Part shown: in pieces, positions 25,574-34,793 of the stretch
Position numbering within the stretch: position 1 is the first letter of the stretch
How the letters are laid out: every line of letters begins with the position of its first letter
DNA from: Pseudomonas sp. FP198
GTDB taxonomy: Bacteria > Pseudomonadota > Gammaproteobacteria > Pseudomonadales > Pseudomonadaceae
Length of the DNA: 64,000 nucleotides
Reading direction: 5' to 3'
Assembly: GCF_030687895.1 (NCBI RefSeq)
Contig: NZ_CP117452.1
Span: forward strand, 4,580,501 to 4,644,500
Translations under genes and position numbers: made by a program
Notes under the pieces: generated by a model
Databases searched by the model: none
What the model saw: the letters and a program-made list of their open reading frames with translations, nothing else
Told to the model about the DNA's origin: nothing

Positions 25574-26976
25574 ACAGCCTGAGCAACCGGCGCATCCTCT
25601 TGATTGATGACACGCCCGCCATCCACGAAGATTTCCGCAAGATCCTGACCCCGGAGGACGAAAGCGACAGCGACCTGCAGGACATGGAAAGCGCGCTGTT
25701 CGGCGAGGCCCCGAAACCCGCCGCCACCGTGTTCGAACTCGACTCGGCCTACGGTGGCCAGGAAGGCTTGAGCAAATTGCAAGGGGCGTTGGCCAAGGAG
25801 CTTCCTTATGCCCTGGCCTTCGTCGACATGCGCATGCCCGAAGGCTGGGACGGCGCCAAGACCATCGAAGAGCTGTGGAAAGTCGACCCGCAATTGCAGG
25901 TGGTGGTCTGCACCGCGTATTCGGATTATTCCTGGGACGAATTGCTCGACCGCCTGAACGGTCATGACCGCCTGCTCATACTGAAAAAGCCCTTCGACAA
26001 CATCGAAGTCCAGCAGATGGCCAATACCCTGACCACCAAATGGGAAATGACTTCCCGTGCCCGTTTGAAAATGAACAAGCTCGAAGACCTGGTGGAGCAA
26101 CGCACCCTGGCGTTCAAGCAGGCCAGCGAATTGCTACAGATGGAAATCGACGAACGCAAGATGCTTGAAAGCCAGCTCGTGCAGTCGGAAAAACTCGCTT
26201 CGCTGGGTCAGCTGGCGGCCGGTGTGGCCCACGAAATCAACAACCCGATCGGCTTCATTTCTTCCAACCTCGGCGCTTTGGGCGGCTACTTCAGCAAACT
26301 CGAGGAGATGCTCCAGGCCTATGGCAGCGCGGAACAGGCGATTGCCTCGCCGGAGCTGGCGATGAATCTGAAGAGCCTGCGCGAACAGGTGGAGCTGGAT
26401 TTCCTGGTGGAGGACATTCCAATACTGATCAAGGAATCCAAGGACGGCATCGCTCGCGTCGGACAGATCGTCAAGGACCTCAAGGACTTCTCCCGCGTCG
26501 ACTCCAGCCAGGAATGGCAGATGGCAAACCTGCAGCAGGGCATGGATTCGACGTTGAACATCGTCGCCAACGAAATCAAGTACAAGGCCGACGTGGTCAA
26601 GCAATACAGCCCCCTTCCGGAAGTCGAATGCCTGCCGTCGCAGATCAACCAGGTGATCATGAACCTGATCGTCAACGCCGCCCAGGCCATCGGCCCCGAG
26701 CGCGGCACCATCACCCTGCGCAACGGGGTCGAGGGCGACAACGTCTGGATCGAAGTCGCCGACAACGGCTCAGGCATCCCACCGGAAACCCTGCAGAAAA
26801 TCTTCGACCCGTTCTTCACCACCAAACCCATCGGCCAGGGCACGGGGCTCGGGCTGTCGCTGTCCTACGGCATCGTGAAGAAACATAACGGCGAGATTAC
26901 CGTGCGCAGCGAAGTCGGCGTCGGGACCACCTTTCGTGTGGAGCTGCCGGTACGGCAGATGAAGTTGGCGGGGTGA
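25570..26976 (+). CDS. Receiver-histidine kinase hybrid
   Basis: This 468-residue soluble protein has the same long receiver as the two GGDEF-EAL proteins ([27 protein letters not shown]). A coiled coil, HisKA ([19 protein letters not shown]221) and HATPase ([31 protein letters not shown]) follow. With the receiver at the N-terminus and no transmembrane segment, it looks like a phosphorelay intermediate that is activated by another kinase and passes the signal on. It overlaps the upstream kinase by 4 bases and closes the five-gene operon; a REP-B pair follows 3 bases later. The output partner is unknown and may lie outside the window or be the divergent HD-GYP regulator. Confidence 0.92.
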   Translation: MNSLSNRRILLIDDTPAIHEDFRKILTPEDESDSDLQDMESALFGEAPKPAATVFELDSAYGGQEGLSKLQGALAKELPYALAFVDMRMPEGWDGAKTIEELWKVDPQLQVVVCTAYSDYSWDELLDRLNGHDRLLILKKPFDNIEVQQMANTLTTKWEMTSRARLKMNKLEDLVEQRTLAFKQASELLQMEIDERKMLESQLVQSEKLASLGQLAAGVAHEINNPIGFISSNLGALGGYFSKLEEMLQAYGSAEQAIASPELAMNLKSLREQVELDFLVEDIPILIKESKDGIARVGQIVKDLKDFSRVDSSQEWQMANLQQGMDSTLNIVANEIKYKADVVKQYSPLPEVECLPSQINQVIMNLIVNAAQAIGPERGTITLRNGVEGDNVWIEVADNGSGIPPETLQKIFDPFFTTKPIGQGTGLGLSLSYGIVKKHNGEITVRSEVGVGTTFRVELPVRQMKLAG

Positions 26977-26978
26977 CC

Positions 26979-27108
26979 TGTGGCGAGGGGATTTATCCCC
27001 GCTGGGCTGCGCAGCAGCCCCCTGAAAGCAATTCAATTTACCTGGCCCACCGGGTTGTCGGTTTTGGGGCTGCTTCGCAGCCCAGCGGGGATAAATCCCC
27101 TCGCCACA
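26979..27108. repeat. REP-B inverted pair
   Basis: The forward unit begins immediately after the hybrid kinase stop and the inverted unit ends at 27108. Both carry the internal GGGCTGCGCAGCAGCCC-type hairpin. Confidence 0.92.
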
Positions 27109-27183
27109 GGGTTCCTGTTGCCTGCCGTTTCAACGCAAGCGCAAAATCTCTGCGCCCCCATCGCCCCTCCCCAAGGAACCCGC

Positions 27184-28803
27184 ATGAGCCTATCGCTGCT
27201 GAGCCGCTACGCCTTCTTCGCCGGCTGTGTGATCTTCACCCTCGCCAGCCTGCCGTTCCTGCAACACGACTGGCTCTGGCCGATCGTGCTGTTGACCGGG
27301 CTGCTGAGCCTGCTGGGGGTGTTCGACCTGCTGCAAAGCCGTCACGCGGTACGCCGTAACTATCCGATCCTGGGGAACATCCGCTACCTGGTCGAAGGCA
27401 TCCGCCCGGAGATCCGCCAGTACCTGCTCGAATCCGACAGCGACGCCCTGCCCTTTTCCCGCGCCCAGCGCTCGCTGGTGTACTCGCGGGCCAAGAACGA
27501 AAGCGCCGACAAACCGTTCGGCACCTTGATCGACGTTTACCAGACCGGGTTTGAATTCATCGGCCACTCCATGCGCCCGGCCCCGTTGAGCGACCCCAGC
27601 GGCTTTCGCGTCACGGTCGGCGGCCCGCAATGCACCCAGCCGTACTCGGCGTCGGTGTTCAACATCTCGGCCATGAGCTTCGGCTCCCTGAGTGCCAACG
27701 CCATCCGGGCGTTGAACCAGGGCGCGAAGCTCGGCAATTTCGCCCATGACACCGGCGAAGGCAGCATCAGCCCTTACCACCGCGAACACGGCGGCGACCT
27801 GACCTGGGAATTGGGCAGCGGTTACTTCGGTTGCCGCACCTCCGACGGGCGTTTCGACCCGGAGCGCTTCGCAATCCAGGCGCAGAACCCGCAGGTGCGG
27901 ATGATCGAAATAAAGATGAGTCAAGGCGCCAAGCCGGGCCACGGCGGGATCCTGCCCAAGCACAAGGTCACCCGGGAAATTGCCGAGACCCGGGGCATCC
28001 TCATGGGCGAGGATTGTATTTCGCCGTCTTGCCACAGCGCGTTTTCCACGCCTATCGAACTGATGCAGTTCGTCCAGCAACTGCGCGAGCTGTCCGGCGG
28101 CAAACCGGTGGGCTTCAAGTTCTGCCTGGGGCATCCGTGGGAATTCATGGGCATCGCCAAGGCCATGCTGGAAACCGGAATCCTGCCCGACTTCATCGTG
28201 GTCGACGGCAAGGAAGGCGGCACCGGCGCCGCGCCGGTGGAATTCACCGACCACATCGGCGTGCCGCTGCGCGAAGGCTTGCTGTTTGTGCACAACACCT
28301 TGGTGGGCCTGAACCTGCGGGACAAGATCAAGCTCGGCGCCAGCGGCAAGATTGTCAGCGCCTTCGACATCGCCAGTGTCCTGGCCATCGGCGCCGACTG
28401 GGCCAACGCCGCGCGCGGCTTCATGTTCGCCATCGGCTGCATCCAGTCACAAAGCTGCCACACCAACAAATGCCCCACCGGCGTCGCCACCCAGGACGCC
28501 CTGCGCCAGCGCGCCCTGGTGGTCCCGGACAAAGCCCAGCGGGTCTACAACTTCCACCGCAACACCCTCAAGGCCCTGGCCGAAATGCTCGCCGCCGCCG
28601 GCCTCGACCACCCTTCGCAACTGCAACCCAAGCACCTGGTGCGGCGCATGTCGGCCACCGAGATCAAGCTGTTTTCCCAGCTGCATGTTTTCCTCAAACC
28701 CGGGGAGCTGTTGACTGGTGAAGTGAACGGCGAATTCTATTCGCGGATGTGGCAGCTGGCGCGGGCGGACAGTTTTGAGCCCCAGGAAATCGCGGCGGCC
28801 TAA
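27184..28803 (+). CDS. Membrane-anchored FMN-binding glutamate synthase-like protein
   Basis: The 539-residue protein starts with two hydrophobic helices (residues ~8-48), then the FMN-binding domain of glutamate synthase large subunits. Motifs include NISAMSFGSLSANAIRALN, EIKMSQGAKPGHGG, VVDGKEGGTGAAP and the Cys-rich GCIQSQSCHTNKCPTGVAT that resembles the [3Fe-4S] site of GltB. It lacks the N-terminal amidotransferase and C-terminal GXGXG domains of true GOGAT, so it is not a full glutamate synthase. The start is the ATG with AAGGA 6 bases upstream, after the REP pair, rather than the long upstream frame extension. The physiological reaction is unknown to me. Confidence 0.88.
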   Translation: MSLSLLSRYAFFAGCVIFTLASLPFLQHDWLWPIVLLTGLLSLLGVFDLLQSRHAVRRNYPILGNIRYLVEGIRPEIRQYLLESDSDALPFSRAQRSLVYSRAKNESADKPFGTLIDVYQTGFEFIGHSMRPAPLSDPSGFRVTVGGPQCTQPYSASVFNISAMSFGSLSANAIRALNQGAKLGNFAHDTGEGSISPYHREHGGDLTWELGSGYFGCRTSDGRFDPERFAIQAQNPQVRMIEIKMSQGAKPGHGGILPKHKVTREIAETRGILMGEDCISPSCHSAFSTPIELMQFVQQLRELSGGKPVGFKFCLGHPWEFMGIAKAMLETGILPDFIVVDGKEGGTGAAPVEFTDHIGVPLREGLLFVHNTLVGLNLRDKIKLGASGKIVSAFDIASVLAIGADWANAARGFMFAIGCIQSQSCHTNKCPTGVATQDALRQRALVVPDKAQRVYNFHRNTLKALAEMLAAAGLDHPSQLQPKHLVRRMSATEIKLFSQLHVFLKPGELLTGEVNGEFYSRMWQLARADSFEPQEIAAA

Positions 28804-28818
28804 CTTCGCGTCCGCTCT

Positions 28819-28949
28819 CGTGGCGAGGGAGCTTGCTCCCGCTGGGGCGCGCAGCGGCCCCAAGACAGGCACCGCGCTACTGCAGTCAGACCGCGCCAGC
28901 CCGGTTGCGACTGCTGCGCAGCCGAGCGGGGGCAAGCTCCCTCGCCACG
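28819..28949. repeat. REP-B variant pair between convergent genes
   Basis: The units read CGTGGCGAGGGAGCTTGCTC and its inverse, a sub-family of REP-B in which GGATTTATCC is replaced by GAGCTTGCTC. It separates the glutamate synthase-like gene from the convergent glucosylation cassette. Confidence 0.9.
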
Positions 28950-28980
28950 GGGTGATGCGCTGTGTTTGCTATGCGGACGT

Positions 28981-30504
28981 TCAGCGACACCGCTCGATAT
29001 CAACCATCAAACACAACTTGGGCGCCACATCAGGATCACCCTGCGGTTTTTTCATGAAGATGTAGCCGCTGTCATTGATGACAAACAGGTCATAAAACCC
29101 AGTAGACACCACCGGCAGAAAATCCCCGCGCCGGATCGATGCAACCATTTCTGCATCCTTGGCGAGGTACACGTTGGTGATGCCCGCCCGTGGCAAGCTT
29201 TCCGGCAGTAATACGTAACCTACGCCCAGCACATACCGTTGAGCCGGCATCGCCGCGAACAATCCGCTGGCCGCCGGGAGCCAGTTGGCTTTCAGTTCGG
29301 GGATCATGTAGAGGCGGTTCTTATCGCGCAGCGGTGAATGGTTGATGTCATAAGCCAGCGAAGCCAGGACCACGGCTTCCTGTTCCTTTTGCAGCGACAG
29401 GGCACGGCCGTGTCCGAAGGAGAATGACAACATCGCCAACAACGGAATCAGCAAGACCAGTCCCAGGCCTGCATGAACACGGGTGAGTATTTGCAGGCTC
29501 ATAAAGAACGTCAGCAATAACAATGCCGAAAAAGCCACCAGGGTCCTGGCACCGTGGTTGAACTCGGCAAATAACAGCGTGATACCAGGGATGCAGAACA
29601 AGAGCACTGGAAGGGTCAACAGATAAACGAGCAACAGCAGTGCTTTTCGCCAAAGCAGGTCTGGGCGACGGAACAACCCGATGCCTGCCCATGCGAACCC
29701 GACCAGCATGAGCAACGCACCGCTCCAGACCCAAGGTCGGGCCCCTTCCATCAACAGATACGCAAGAAAAACAAGCCGGTCGCCTATTTCCACCAGACTG
29801 CTGGCTTCCAGCGGCAGCAACGCCTGACGCGCTCCGGTCATCAGTTGATAAGCCGTGACGTAATAGACCAATACGCCGCCGATAATGACCAGAAGCTTGC
29901 GCGCAATGAACCGCAGTACTTGCTCCGACGGCTTGCCCGCCCACACCTGTCTAATCACCTCGACACAACACATGGCGATAAAAAAACCGATCAGCACTTG
30001 ATAGATCGCAAGGGCCACGGCCAGCAGCGATGCCGGTATCCATACGTCTCGCCAGGCCCTGTCGTTGGTCCAGATGACGGCGTAGACAAGCGCCACCAGT
30101 CCCAATGCCATCGCCGGTCCGTCGTAGTGGTAGGACAGGTTCTGCAAGAAGAAGGGGTTGTACCAGATCGGCAGGACGACCAGGCAATGAACAAACGTCG
30201 GCCGTTCGAAATAGAAAAACGTCAGCGACCTCAACGCAAACGAGATGCCCGCAGTCGCGATGAACAATGGCAAGGGGAACAGATCCGGCGCTTTCGAACC
30301 AAACGAAAGTGCGTTGTAGAACAGCTCGATGACAACCCGCCCTTCCTCGCGCCAGCCCTCTCCCGCCACCAGCGCCCGCCAGTTATCGTCGTTATAGAAA
30401 TAATCAGCCTGAACCAGGGGAAAGATATGAAGAAAACTGGCCGTCAGGAACAACAGCAGCACCTCCCGTGGCGTCATTATCCTGGCCCACAAGGACTGGC
30501 TCAC
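28981..30504 (-). CDS. GtrII-type membrane glucosyltransferase
   Basis: This 507-residue, highly hydrophobic protein has roughly ten to twelve membrane helices. The N-terminus [20 protein letters not shown], with an acidic DD in the first periplasmic loop, and [20 protein letters not shown] are typical of GtrII-like O-antigen glucosyltransferases. It should move a glucose (or related sugar) from undecaprenyl-phosphate to O-antigen or another surface glycan in the periplasm. It is the last gene of a gtrA-gtrB-gtr(type) cassette and overlaps gtrB by 4 bases. This third gene determines the linkage and acceptor, which cannot be predicted. Its base composition is visibly less GC-rich than its neighbours, in keeping with transfer. 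Confidence 0.85.
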   Translation of the reverse strand: MSQSLWARIMTPREVLLLFLTASFLHIFPLVQADYFYNDDNWRALVAGEGWREEGRVVIELFYNALSFGSKAPDLFPLPLFIATAGISFALRSLTFFYFERPTFVHCLVVLPIWYNPFFLQNLSYHYDGPAMALGLVALVYAVIWTNDRAWRDVWIPASLLAVALAIYQVLIGFFIAMCCVEVIRQVWAGKPSEQVLRFIARKLLVIIGGVLVYYVTAYQLMTGARQALLPLEASSLVEIGDRLVFLAYLLMEGARPWVWSGALLMLVGFAWAGIGLFRRPDLLWRKALLLLVYLLTLPVLLFCIPGITLLFAEFNHGARTLVAFSALLLLTFFMSLQILTRVHAGLGLVLLIPLLAMLSFSFGHGRALSLQKEQEAVVLASLAYDINHSPLRDKNRLYMIPELKANWLPAASGLFAAMPAQRYVLGVGYVLLPESLPRAGITNVYLAKDAEMVASIRRGDFLPVVSTGFYDLFVINDSGYIFMKKPQGDPDVAPKLCLMVDIERCR

Positions 30505-31451
30505 GGTTCATCTCGCATCTTGGGTGTTCCGCCCCGGATCATTTCCTTGATGACATACCGGGGCCGATGTTTCGTCTCCAGATAAATGCGCCCGATGTAT
30601 TCACCCAACACGCCAATCCCGATCAGTTGCACGCCGCCCAGGAACAGGATCGCGGTCATCAGCGATGGATAACCGGGCAGATCGTTTCCGAAGATCCACT
30701 TGTCCAGAATCAGGTAAGCGGCATACAGCAACGAAACCAACGAAATGCAACTGCCGACGTACGTCCACAACCGTAAAGGCACTGTGCTGAACGAAGTGAT
30801 GCCTTCGAGTGCGAGGTTCCACAACTTCCAGCCGTTGAACTTGCTGTTGCCAGCGGCGCGGCCGGCGCGGTCGTATTCGATGATGACGGTGTTGAAACCG
30901 GCCCACGACAGTACGCCTTTCATGAACAGCTGGTATTCGGGAAGGGTCTTGATGACCTCCACGACCTTGCGGTCCATCAGCCGAAAGTCGCCCACGTTCT
31001 GTTCAATGTGCGGGTAGGCAATCCGATTGAGCAGGCGGTAGAACAGCGCCGCTCCACGCCGCTTCAGGTAACTGTCGGATGAACGACTGCGACGCTTGGC
31101 CAGCACCACTTCGGCGCCTTTTTGCCATTGCTCGATCATCCGGGGGATGACATCGATGGGATCTTGCAGGTCCACGTCCATCGGGATCACCACATCACCG
31201 CTGGCGTGTTCGATTCCGGCAAACAAGGCCGGCTCCTTGCCAAAATTACGCGAGAAGTCGATCAATACAACCTGGCTGTCCGCCAACGCTATCTCACGCG
31301 CCAGTGCGGCAGTCTGGTCGCTGCTGCCATCGTTGATGAAAACAATCTCGACGCTATGGTCCTGGAGCTGCGGATGCTCGCGGACACTTTGGTAGAACAG
31401 GCCGATGGCCTGCTCTTCGTTGTACACCGGAACGATCAGCGAAATCTTCAT
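30501..31451 (-). CDS. gtrB: GtrB, bactoprenol glucosyltransferase
   Basis: This 316-residue GT2-family enzyme transfers glucose from UDP-glucose to undecaprenyl-phosphate at the inner leaflet. It begins [20 protein letters not shown], and has [28 protein letters not shown] and the metal-binding MDVDLQDP. Two C-terminal membrane helices follow ([18 protein letters not shown] and [26 protein letters not shown]), the classic GtrB layout. The start is the methionine at 31451 because a long upstream extension only overlaps gtrA. It overlaps gtrA by 4 bases on one side and the GtrII-type gene by 4 on the other. Confidence 0.93.
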   Translation of the reverse strand: MKISLIVPVYNEEQAIGLFYQSVREHPQLQDHSVEIVFINDGSSDQTAALAREIALADSQVVLIDFSRNFGKEPALFAGIEHASGDVVIPMDVDLQDPIDVIPRMIEQWQKGAEVVLAKRRSRSSDSYLKRRGAALFYRLLNRIAYPHIEQNVGDFRLMDRKVVEVIKTLPEYQLFMKGVLSWAGFNTVIIEYDRAGRAAGNSKFNGWKLWNLALEGITSFSTVPLRLWTYVGSCISLVSLLYAAYLILDKWIFGNDLPGYPSLMTAILFLGGVQLIGIGVLGEYIGRIYLETKHRPRYVIKEMIRGGTPKMRDEP

Positions 31452-31822
31452 GGACGAGGTCCGCGAAACACGACAAACCGGGAAAACAGGAAACCGAGCA
31501 CCAGGCTCAACAGCGAGAACGCCGCGACGGTCAGCAGGCCATGCAACTGCCAGCGATCCCCGAGATGCCCGACGATGAAACTCAGGGCGCCCATGACACA
31601 CAGGAACAGCATATAACCCGGCACCGAGAGCTTGGCCTCGAAGGTATAAAGCGCATTGGCATAAAAGGAAAATGTCGCGGCGAGGCAAAAAGCGATGAAG
31701 TTACTCGTCGACTGATCGAGGTCGAACGCCACGCGCAGCACAAAGAACACCTGCCAGTGGATCAGTGTGTTGGCCAATCCGACGAGTGAATAACTGAAAA
31801 AACCATTCCATATCGCTTTCAT
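31448..31822 (-). CDS. gtrA: GtrA-like flippase
   Basis: This 124-residue protein has four membrane helices (GtrA/DPMS family). The family pattern is [23 protein letters not shown], then [22 protein letters not shown], and the final [12 protein letters not shown]. It is thought to flip glucosyl-undecaprenyl-phosphate to the periplasmic side for the GtrII-type transferase. It is the first gene of the cassette, and its stop overlaps the gtrB start by 4 bases. The three overlapping genes form one operon. Confidence 0.92.
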   Translation of the reverse strand: MKAIWNGFFSYSLVGLANTLIHWQVFFVLRVAFDLDQSTSNFIAFCLAATFSFYANALYTFEAKLSVPGYMLFLCVMGALSFIVGHLGDRWQLHGLLTVAAFSLLSLVLGFLFSRFVVFRGPRP

Positions 31823-31970
31823 GCTCCCTCCAACGGTCAGTGCCGCCGGACATGACGTCCAACGCCTTCAACACGCGGTCTTGCGTTAGAAATAACAGGA
31901 GCGAGACAGTTCAGGAAAACGCTTCGGCAGTTGCCGCGAGGCGGGGGGTCAGGTTTCTTCGAACCCATGA

Positions 31971-32003
31971 AAAAGCCCCGGTCATTCGGCCGGGGCTTTC
32001 TTC
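31971..32003 (-). terminator. Rho-independent terminator of the amino acid permease
   Basis: Read on the minus strand, AAAGCCCCGG-CCGGGGCTTTTT forms a strong stem followed by T residues, 14 bases after the permease stop codon. It also insulates the gtr cassette promoter. Confidence 0.92.
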
Positions 32004-32016
32004 GACAGTGCCAGGC

Positions 32017-33438
32017 TTACGATGCGGAACGCATCGAACCCTGCACCTGTTCCTTCGGCTGCAACTTGAACGTGTAGAACAACACCGTCAACAGCACCAG
32101 GAACGCCGGGCCGATATACAGCGCCACACGCGTGTCGGGGAAGTACGCCATCAAGCCCACCACCAGCACCAGGAATGCCAGCGCCAGGTACGAGCTGACC
32201 GGGTACAACCACATGCGATACTTCAACGCCGCACGCTCGGACGCGCTCAGGCCTTTGCGGAATTTCAGCTGGGCCAGCAGGATCATCACCCAAGTCCAGA
32301 TCGCGCCGAAGGTGGCGATGGAAGTGACCCAGACGAAGACTTTCTCCGGTACCAGGTAATTGAGCAGCACGCCCAGCAGCAGCGCGGCGATCGATAACAG
32401 CAACGCACGGCGCGGCACGCCGTTGCTCGAGGTCTTGGCGAAACCAGCCGGGGCCTGGCCGTTCTGCGCCAGGCTGTAGAGCATCCGGCCGGTGCTGAAG
32501 ATCCCGCCGTTGCAGGACGACAAGGCGGCGGTGATCACCACGAAGTTGATGATGCCGGCGGCGGTCTTGATGCCCAGGCGCTCGAAGGTCATCACGAACG
32601 GGCTGCCCTGGGTGCCGATTTCGTTCCACGGGTAGATCGACAGGATCACGAACAACGCACCGACGTAGAACAGCAGGATCCGCCAGAACACCGAACCGAT
32701 GGCGTTGGGGATGGTTTTCTGCGGGTTGCGCGCTTCACCGGCGGTCAGGCCGATCATCTCGACGCCCAGGTAGGCGAACATCACCATTTGCAGAGACATC
32801 AACACGCCGGACACGCCGTTGGGCATGAAGCCGCCGTGGGTCCACAGGTTGGAAATGCCCAGGGCCACGCCATCGTTGCCGAACCCGAAGGCGATGATGC
32901 CGACGCCGCCGATGACCATGGCGATGATCGTCACGATCTTGATCAGGGCGAACCAGAACTCGAACTCACCGAAGGCCTTGACCGCGATCAGGTTGATCGA
33001 GCCCATGCTGACCAGTGCGGCCAACGCCCAGATCCAGCGGGGCACATCGGGGAACCAGATGCCCATGTACACCGCCACCGCGGTGATCTCTGCCACACAG
33101 GTCACCAGCCAGAGGAACCAGTAGTTCCAACCGGTCAGGAAGCCTGCCAGCGGGCCGAGATAATCCTGGGCATAACGGCTGAACGAACCGGCCACCGGGT
33201 TATGCACGGCCATCTCGCCGAGGGCGCGCATGATTACCAGGATCGCCAGCCCACCAATGATGTAGGACAGCATGATCGCCGGGCCGGCCATTTCGATGGC
33301 CTTGGCCGAGCCGAGGAACAGCCCGACACCGATGCAGGCGCCGAGCGCCATCAAGCGGATATGCCGCTCGCCGAGCTCACGTTTGAGCGGACCACCCTGA
33401 GCGGTCTCGCCATGGGGCAGAGGATTGCCGACTGGCAT
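32017..33438 (-). CDS. Amino acid permease, ProY/HutT-like
   Basis: This 473-residue APC-superfamily amino acid transporter has about 12 helices. The signature LKRELGERHIRLMALGACIGVGLFLGSAKAIEMAGPAIMLSYIIGG opens helix 1. EMAVHNPVAGSFSRYAQDYLGPLAGFLTGWNYW marks the AAT subfamily of basic, aromatic or proline permeases. The C-terminal motif and length match proteins named ProY or HutT in pseudomonads. I chose the MPVGNPLP methionine over a 40-codon upstream extension because it gives the standard cytosolic N-terminus. No catabolic gene adjoins it, so the substrate stays open (proline or histidine most likely). Confidence 0.9.
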   Translation of the reverse strand: MPVGNPLPHGETAQGGPLKRELGERHIRLMALGACIGVGLFLGSAKAIEMAGPAIMLSYIIGGLAILVIMRALGEMAVHNPVAGSFSRYAQDYLGPLAGFLTGWNYWFLWLVTCVAEITAVAVYMGIWFPDVPRWIWALAALVSMGSINLIAVKAFGEFEFWFALIKIVTIIAMVIGGVGIIAFGFGNDGVALGISNLWTHGGFMPNGVSGVLMSLQMVMFAYLGVEMIGLTAGEARNPQKTIPNAIGSVFWRILLFYVGALFVILSIYPWNEIGTQGSPFVMTFERLGIKTAAGIINFVVITAALSSCNGGIFSTGRMLYSLAQNGQAPAGFAKTSSNGVPRRALLLSIAALLLGVLLNYLVPEKVFVWVTSIATFGAIWTWVMILLAQLKFRKGLSASERAALKYRMWLYPVSSYLALAFLVLVVGLMAYFPDTRVALYIGPAFLVLLTVLFYTFKLQPKEQVQGSMRSAS

Positions 33439-33978
33439 AGGGATACAACCTCGTCTTGTTATTGGATTAACCACCGAGTCTCCAAGGCCACGGGCGGATA
33501 AGCCTGCAACCTTGCCGAAACCGGGCCTGCCTCGTGGGCAGACCGTCCTGTAGGACAAGTCCTCAAGATCAGCGGGTCGTGCAGTATAAAAAGCCGGGAA
33601 CAGAGAGTTTCACTGTAAAACCTGGAAAATTCAGGGATATGCCACAGTAAAAACCGTCTTTAAGGAGAGGCATTATCTGCGATTACAGCGGTTCAAGGAA
33701 CGCCGCAAGTATTGCACAGTGATGGTGCAGGGTCATGCGTTGGTAGAGGTCGATGGCTCTAATACAAGCCTTTCAGGCGGTGCTCCCTTGAGAAGGAATA
33801 CTTGTGGCGAGGGGATTTATCCCCGCTGGACTGCGAAGCAGTCCCCCAACTGCAACTCGGTACGCCTGTACAACAGCGTTGTTGGCATTTGGGGCTGCTT
33901 CGCAGCCCAACGGGGATAAATCCCCTCGCCACAGATAAATCCCCTCACCACAGATAATCTCCTCGCCATAGGTTCTTC
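33439..33978. other. Intergenic region between permease and RAYT gene
   Basis: This 540-base stretch contains the permease upstream region (33439-33720), where a motif resembling CAGTAAAAACC recurs near 33582, 33613 and 33645. The REP-B flank of the RAYT gene follows. I see no convincing coding sequence. Confidence 0.6.
33803..33970. repeat. REP-B pair plus degenerate tandem half-units, downstream RAYT flank
   Basis: A forward unit starts at 33803 and an inverted unit ends at 33933. Two decayed, partial copies of the inverted unit's end (ATAAATCCCCTCACCACAG and a shorter one) follow up to about 33970. The inner segment between the two units is nearly identical to that of the upstream RAYT flank at 34539-34670. 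Confidence 0.92.
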
Positions 33979-34437
33979 TCAAAGCCATGCAGCGTCCCAC
34001 AGCGGGTGATCGCCAATTCGACTCACCAGCCCGGCACGAAGCGGATTCGCAATGATGTAGCGAGCAAACGGCAACAACTCAACGTCATCTCGAATCGCAC
34101 GGTCATGAAAGCCGCTTTGCCACAGCGGACCAGTGGTCCCGATCGTGTTATTGACACTGTGGGTGCATCGGGCCTTGGTAGCGCCGATGATACGACTTAG
34201 CTGACTATCCAAGATTTGCAGCAGCCAATGGAAATGGTCCGGCATCACCACCCAGGCCAAAGAGTTCACCTGGCCGGAATCATGAGCATGCTTGAATTCG
34301 GCAACCAACAGGCGTCCAAGTCTCCAATCGGAAAAAACCGGCTGGCGTTTGTGAACCACAGCAGTCACCAGATAAGCACGCCCAAGCTCTGAATAACGAC
34401 CTCTGCGCAAGCGATGTGAGTTGGGGCGCGGATGCAT
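33979..34437 (-). CDS. RAYT, REP-associated tyrosine transposase
   Basis: This 152-residue single-strand nuclease is of the Y1/IS200-like RAYT family. The N-terminus is GRYSELGRAYLVTAVVHKRQP, the metal-binding HUH motif is VVMPDHFHWLL, and the region after LWQSGFHDRAIRDD holds the probable nucleophile Tyr in ARYIIANPLRAGLV. RAYTs cleave and join REP DNA and are thought to have spread it. I placed the start at MHPRPNSH; the frame stays open through the upstream REP but that part is REP translation. REP-B pairs lie on both sides, so this enzyme probably acts on the REP-B family, not REP-A. The gene appears intact. Confidence 0.93.
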   Translation of the reverse strand: MHPRPNSHRLRRGRYSELGRAYLVTAVVHKRQPVFSDWRLGRLLVAEFKHAHDSGQVNSLAWVVMPDHFHWLLQILDSQLSRIIGATKARCTHSVNNTIGTTGPLWQSGFHDRAIRDDVELLPFARYIIANPLRAGLVSRIGDHPLWDAAWL

Positions 34438-34793
34438 TCCTTGCTTCCTTTTGAAAGGGTTTGAATCCAGCGTAGCCACGCCGCTGCTTTGTCGCCCCGG
34501 CAAAGGTCGAGCGAATATTCCGATACTTGCGTAGGACTTGTGGCGAGGGGATTTATCCCCGCTGGACTGCGGAGCAGTCCCCCCAACTGCAACTCGGTAC
34601 GCCTGTACAACAGCGTTGTTGGCATTGGGGCTGCTTCGCAGCCCAACGGGGATAAATCCCCTCGCCACAGACATGACCGTTGCAATAATTGCAAACCTCA
34701 TAGGGGAGGCTTCACCTAATGGATGCCCACAATTTCCCTCCCCCCACGCCAACCACCGTCTAAGCTTCAAGCAAGTCCGATCAATCTGCGTGA
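34438..34793. other. Intergenic region upstream of RAYT and the PBP-like gene
   Basis: The 356 bases separate two divergent starts. They contain the upstream REP-B pair (34539-34670) and about 120 bases on its right that must hold the promoter of the PBP-like gene. I see no other element. Confidence 0.6.
34539..34670. repeat. REP-B inverted pair, upstream RAYT flank
   Basis: A forward unit starts at 34539 and an inverted unit ends at 34670. The spacer (CAACTGCAACTCGGTACGCC and what follows) matches the downstream RAYT flank almost base for base, so the two flanks are copies of one BIME. Confidence 0.93.

Noticed and set aside
26980-27183. N-terminal extension of the glutamate synthase-like protein
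   Set aside because: It reads through a REP-B pair; the ATG at 27184 has AAGGA and leads directly into the membrane anchor.
33582-33656. Three loose copies of a CAGTAAAAACC-like motif upstream of the amino acid permease
   Set aside because: The copies differ at several positions and spacing is irregular, so an operator call is not justified.
33979-34770. RAYT protein of 263 residues
   Set aside because: The first 111 codons are translation of the flanking REP-B pair; the family begins near MHPRPNSH.
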